Origin: Rhabditoides inermis
Lineage: Eukaryota > Nematoda > Chromadorea > Rhabditida > Rhabditidae
Direction: 5' to 3'
NCBI GenBank assembly: GCA_963966185.1
Contig: CAWZYM010000006.1
Location: 298,501 to 362,500, forward strand
DNA length: 64,000 nt
Below the pieces are notes generated by a model. It was not told the origin of the DNA, searched no databases, and saw only the letters and a program-made list of their open reading frames with translations. Position 1 is the first letter of the stretch, and each line of letters starts with the position of its first letter. Shown in pieces: positions 62,107-64,000 of this stretch. A program made the position numbers and the translations under genes.

Positions 62107-62362
62107 CTCTCTCTCCCCACCTGTCCACTCAGCACATCCACTGCCTCCTGGTGCTTGGCGTTGCGCAAATCAAAGCCGTTCACCGACAGAATCGCGTCGC
62201 CCACGTACAGGTTGCCGCACCTGTAAACAGGTAAACAAACGGGTAAACAGGTGAACAAGTAAACATTCAGGTAAACACACCTGTCAGCCGGCTGGCCGGG
62301 TTGGATCTCCGAGATAACGATGGGCAGAGCGTGCTCGGTACCACCCTAGAGAGACGAGGGAT

Positions 62363-62414
<52 letters not shown>

Positions 62415-63380
62415 AGGGATTGGAGAGACGAGGGAGAGGGAGAGAGAAAGAGAGGGAGGAAGGGAGAGGGAGAGAGATAGAGGGAGAGAGAGGGAGAGGA
62501 GAGAGAGAGGGAGAGAGAGGGAGAGGGACCACCCACCGTGATGCTGATGCCGAGTCCCTCGTGCGGCTGCTTGCGCAGCGTCACCCGCCGCGTCTCACCC
62601 ACTCCCTGAAACAAAACGTATGAAATAGTTATTGTGATACACAGTATAGTAGTACCGTATCCATACTACTAGGAACATTTTTCGGATAGTGTACAGAGAG
62701 TCTCAAACTTTTCGAAGCCGTTCACAAGATGTTTTCATTTTCAGTACTATCGGAGAGAAGTGAGTGTTTCGATGGAGAGGGTGTGAGTGCGACAACAAAC
62801 AAAAGTTACAAAAGACGTATCCTTCGTAAACGTACCTTCCTCTTGCGCATCTCCCCGATATCCATGCGCGGCGGCGTCTGCAGCTGTTTCGTCTGACCAC
62901 GGCCGCTGAACGAGACAGTAACTACAGTAATCTAGAGTACAGTACATCTCCACCCACCTTACAAACAATACTCGATTTCACAGTGGAGTACCTACCCGCT
63001 TAGTTTGTTAGCCAATGTACATCATACTTACGCTACCCACACTCAAATCACATGTCAGAGTACATTACAGTAATCCTGAGTAGAGTACACCGCCAGCACC
63101 CTCACAGTGCTTCCCACACTTTCTAGTATCACCCTGTTCTATGGTTCTATGCCACTCACTTGACACTCACAAAATCCAGAACACAGTACACTGCCTACAC
63201 TACCGTACCCTTTCTACAGTACAGTACCCCTACAGTACCACCTACAGTAACACCTACAGTACTACAGTACTCACCGGCACGCGCGTATGACCGTCTTGTG
63301 GCGGTGCAGGTGGATCTCGGCTTCGAGCTGATTCCACAGCCGGTCATGCTCCACGCCCCGCATGTTCCTGAAGGGGGGAT

Positions 63381-63417
<37 letters not shown>

Positions 63418-63927
63418 AGAGAGGGGGGTAGAGAGAGAGGGGGTGAGAGAGGGGGGGGCGAGAGAGGGGGAGTAGAGAGAGAGGGTGGAGAGAGAGAGGG
63501 TGGAGAGAGAGAGAGGGTGGAGAGAGAGGGGAAAGGGTGAGGGGAGAGGGGGAGGGAGAGGGGGAGGGAGAGGGAGAGGGAGAGGGAGAGAGAGAGAGAT
63601 AGAGAGGGAGGGAGAGAAAGATAGAGAGGGAGGGAGAGAGGAAGAGGGAGAGAGGGAGAGAGACTCACCTTTCGAGCAACTGAATCTGCTGTATGCGCCC
63701 GGCCAGCTCCTTGTCCAGGTACTTTGCCGCCAACCGTGCCCCGAACACCTCCGTCTCCAGTGCCGAGATCTACAAGCATCAAACTACATTATCTATCAAA
63801 CTACAAAGCACAACGCACAACTCACCAGCCGACGCATACGGTCGGCGTCCTTCTTGAGAATGTCCACCTCGTACTCGAGCTTGAGCGACGGGATCAGCTC
63901 GGCGCGGAACTGACCAATCTGCGAGTC
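61639..63927 (-). CDS. gopc: GOPC (Golgi-associated PDZ and coiled-coil protein, PIST/CAL), 5'-partial
   Basis: Trans-Golgi/endosomal adaptor whose PDZ domain binds C-termini of membrane proteins and steers their sorting. Minus-strand exons: 63927-63826, 63769-63669, 63367-63275, 62905-62836, 62605-62537, 62345-62281, 62220-62121, 61907-61813 and 61732-61639 (TGA). All are in phase, 262 residues against ~460 for human GOPC; the N-terminal coiled coil continues outside the window. Signatures: [20 protein letters not shown] and [20 protein letters not shown] (coiled coil), then the PDZ with HEGLGISIT carboxylate loop, [17 protein letters not shown] and [20 protein letters not shown], then [12 protein letters not shown] and an acidic/Ser-rich tail. 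Order and spacing match the family closely. Introns contain GA/TC microsatellites (61921-62105, 62361-62527, 63379-63662). Confidence 0.95.
61921..62105. repeat. (TC)n compound microsatellite in a GOPC intron
   Basis: About 185 bases of TC with scattered CTTTC/CTTCC interruptions, purine-only when read on the coding strand. Confidence 0.85.
63379..63662. repeat. GA/GGA-rich microsatellite in a GOPC intron
   Basis: About 280 bases of almost uninterrupted purine on the plus strand with gagaggggg and gggaga variants, pyrimidine-only on the coding strand up to the acceptor at 63368. Confidence 0.85.
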
Positions 63928-64000
63928 CTGCAACGATTGCGTTGGATTACGGTAGTTAGTGTCATGGTAGAACGTGCGTGAAAGGTTATAAATCTGTGTA

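Overview
The window is animal nuclear DNA: multi-exon genes with short GT-AG introns (mostly 50-600 bases), strongly G/C-ending codons in exons, and AT-richer introns and spacers full of GA/TC microsatellites, small inverted-repeat elements and dispersed repeats. The gene content, a spectraplakin with a VAB-10-style switch between a plakin-repeat C-terminus and a spectrin-rod/GAS2 C-terminus, and a roughly 100-base gap to the next same-strand gene with an acceptor-like site one base before its ATG, point to a nematode. That is an inference from architecture, not a species identification.

Positions 1-35893 (+) hold most of a giant spectraplakin gene. It enters at the last residues of the second calponin-homology domain. 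Eighty-one exons can be chained with consistent phase: plakin domain with SH3 (250-6212), an Arg/Glu-rich exon (7002-7442), a single 5.85-kb plakin-repeat exon with its own stop codon (7610-13459), a spectrin-like rod (14054-34193), and EF-hand pair, GAS2 domain and basic tail (34235-35893). Skipping or using the 5.85-kb exon gives cytolinker-type or actin/microtubule-crosslinker-type proteins. Phosphopantothenoylcysteine decarboxylase (36383-38767, +), a coenzyme A biosynthesis enzyme, follows about 120 bases after the spectraplakin poly(A) signal and may share its promoter as an operon.

Positions 39697-40863 (-) encode a small heat-shock protein with an unusually acidic N-terminal arm. Positions 41590-42290 (+) hold exon-like but broken sequence. 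Positions 42541-47047 (-) hold an unrecognised six-exon gene with one nonsense codon; a 3.48-kb terminal-inverted-repeat transposon with a perfect 8-bp target duplication sits exactly on one of its splice donors. That transposon carries a decayed multi-exon coiled-coil gene, the most unusual object in the window.

Positions 48387-57397 (-) encode inositol-1,4,5-trisphosphate 3-kinase with at least three interchangeable first exons, one giving a myristoylation-type N-terminus. Positions 61639-63927 and beyond (-) hold the C-terminal two thirds of GOPC, the Golgi PDZ/coiled-coil trafficking adaptor; its 5' end lies outside the window. Repeats include TTAA-flanked and TA-flanked MITEs, fold-back elements (one with inverted tRNA-like arms), minisatellites and long microsatellites.

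The genes do not form one pathway. The only likely functional linkage is possible co-transcription of the spectraplakin and decarboxylase genes.
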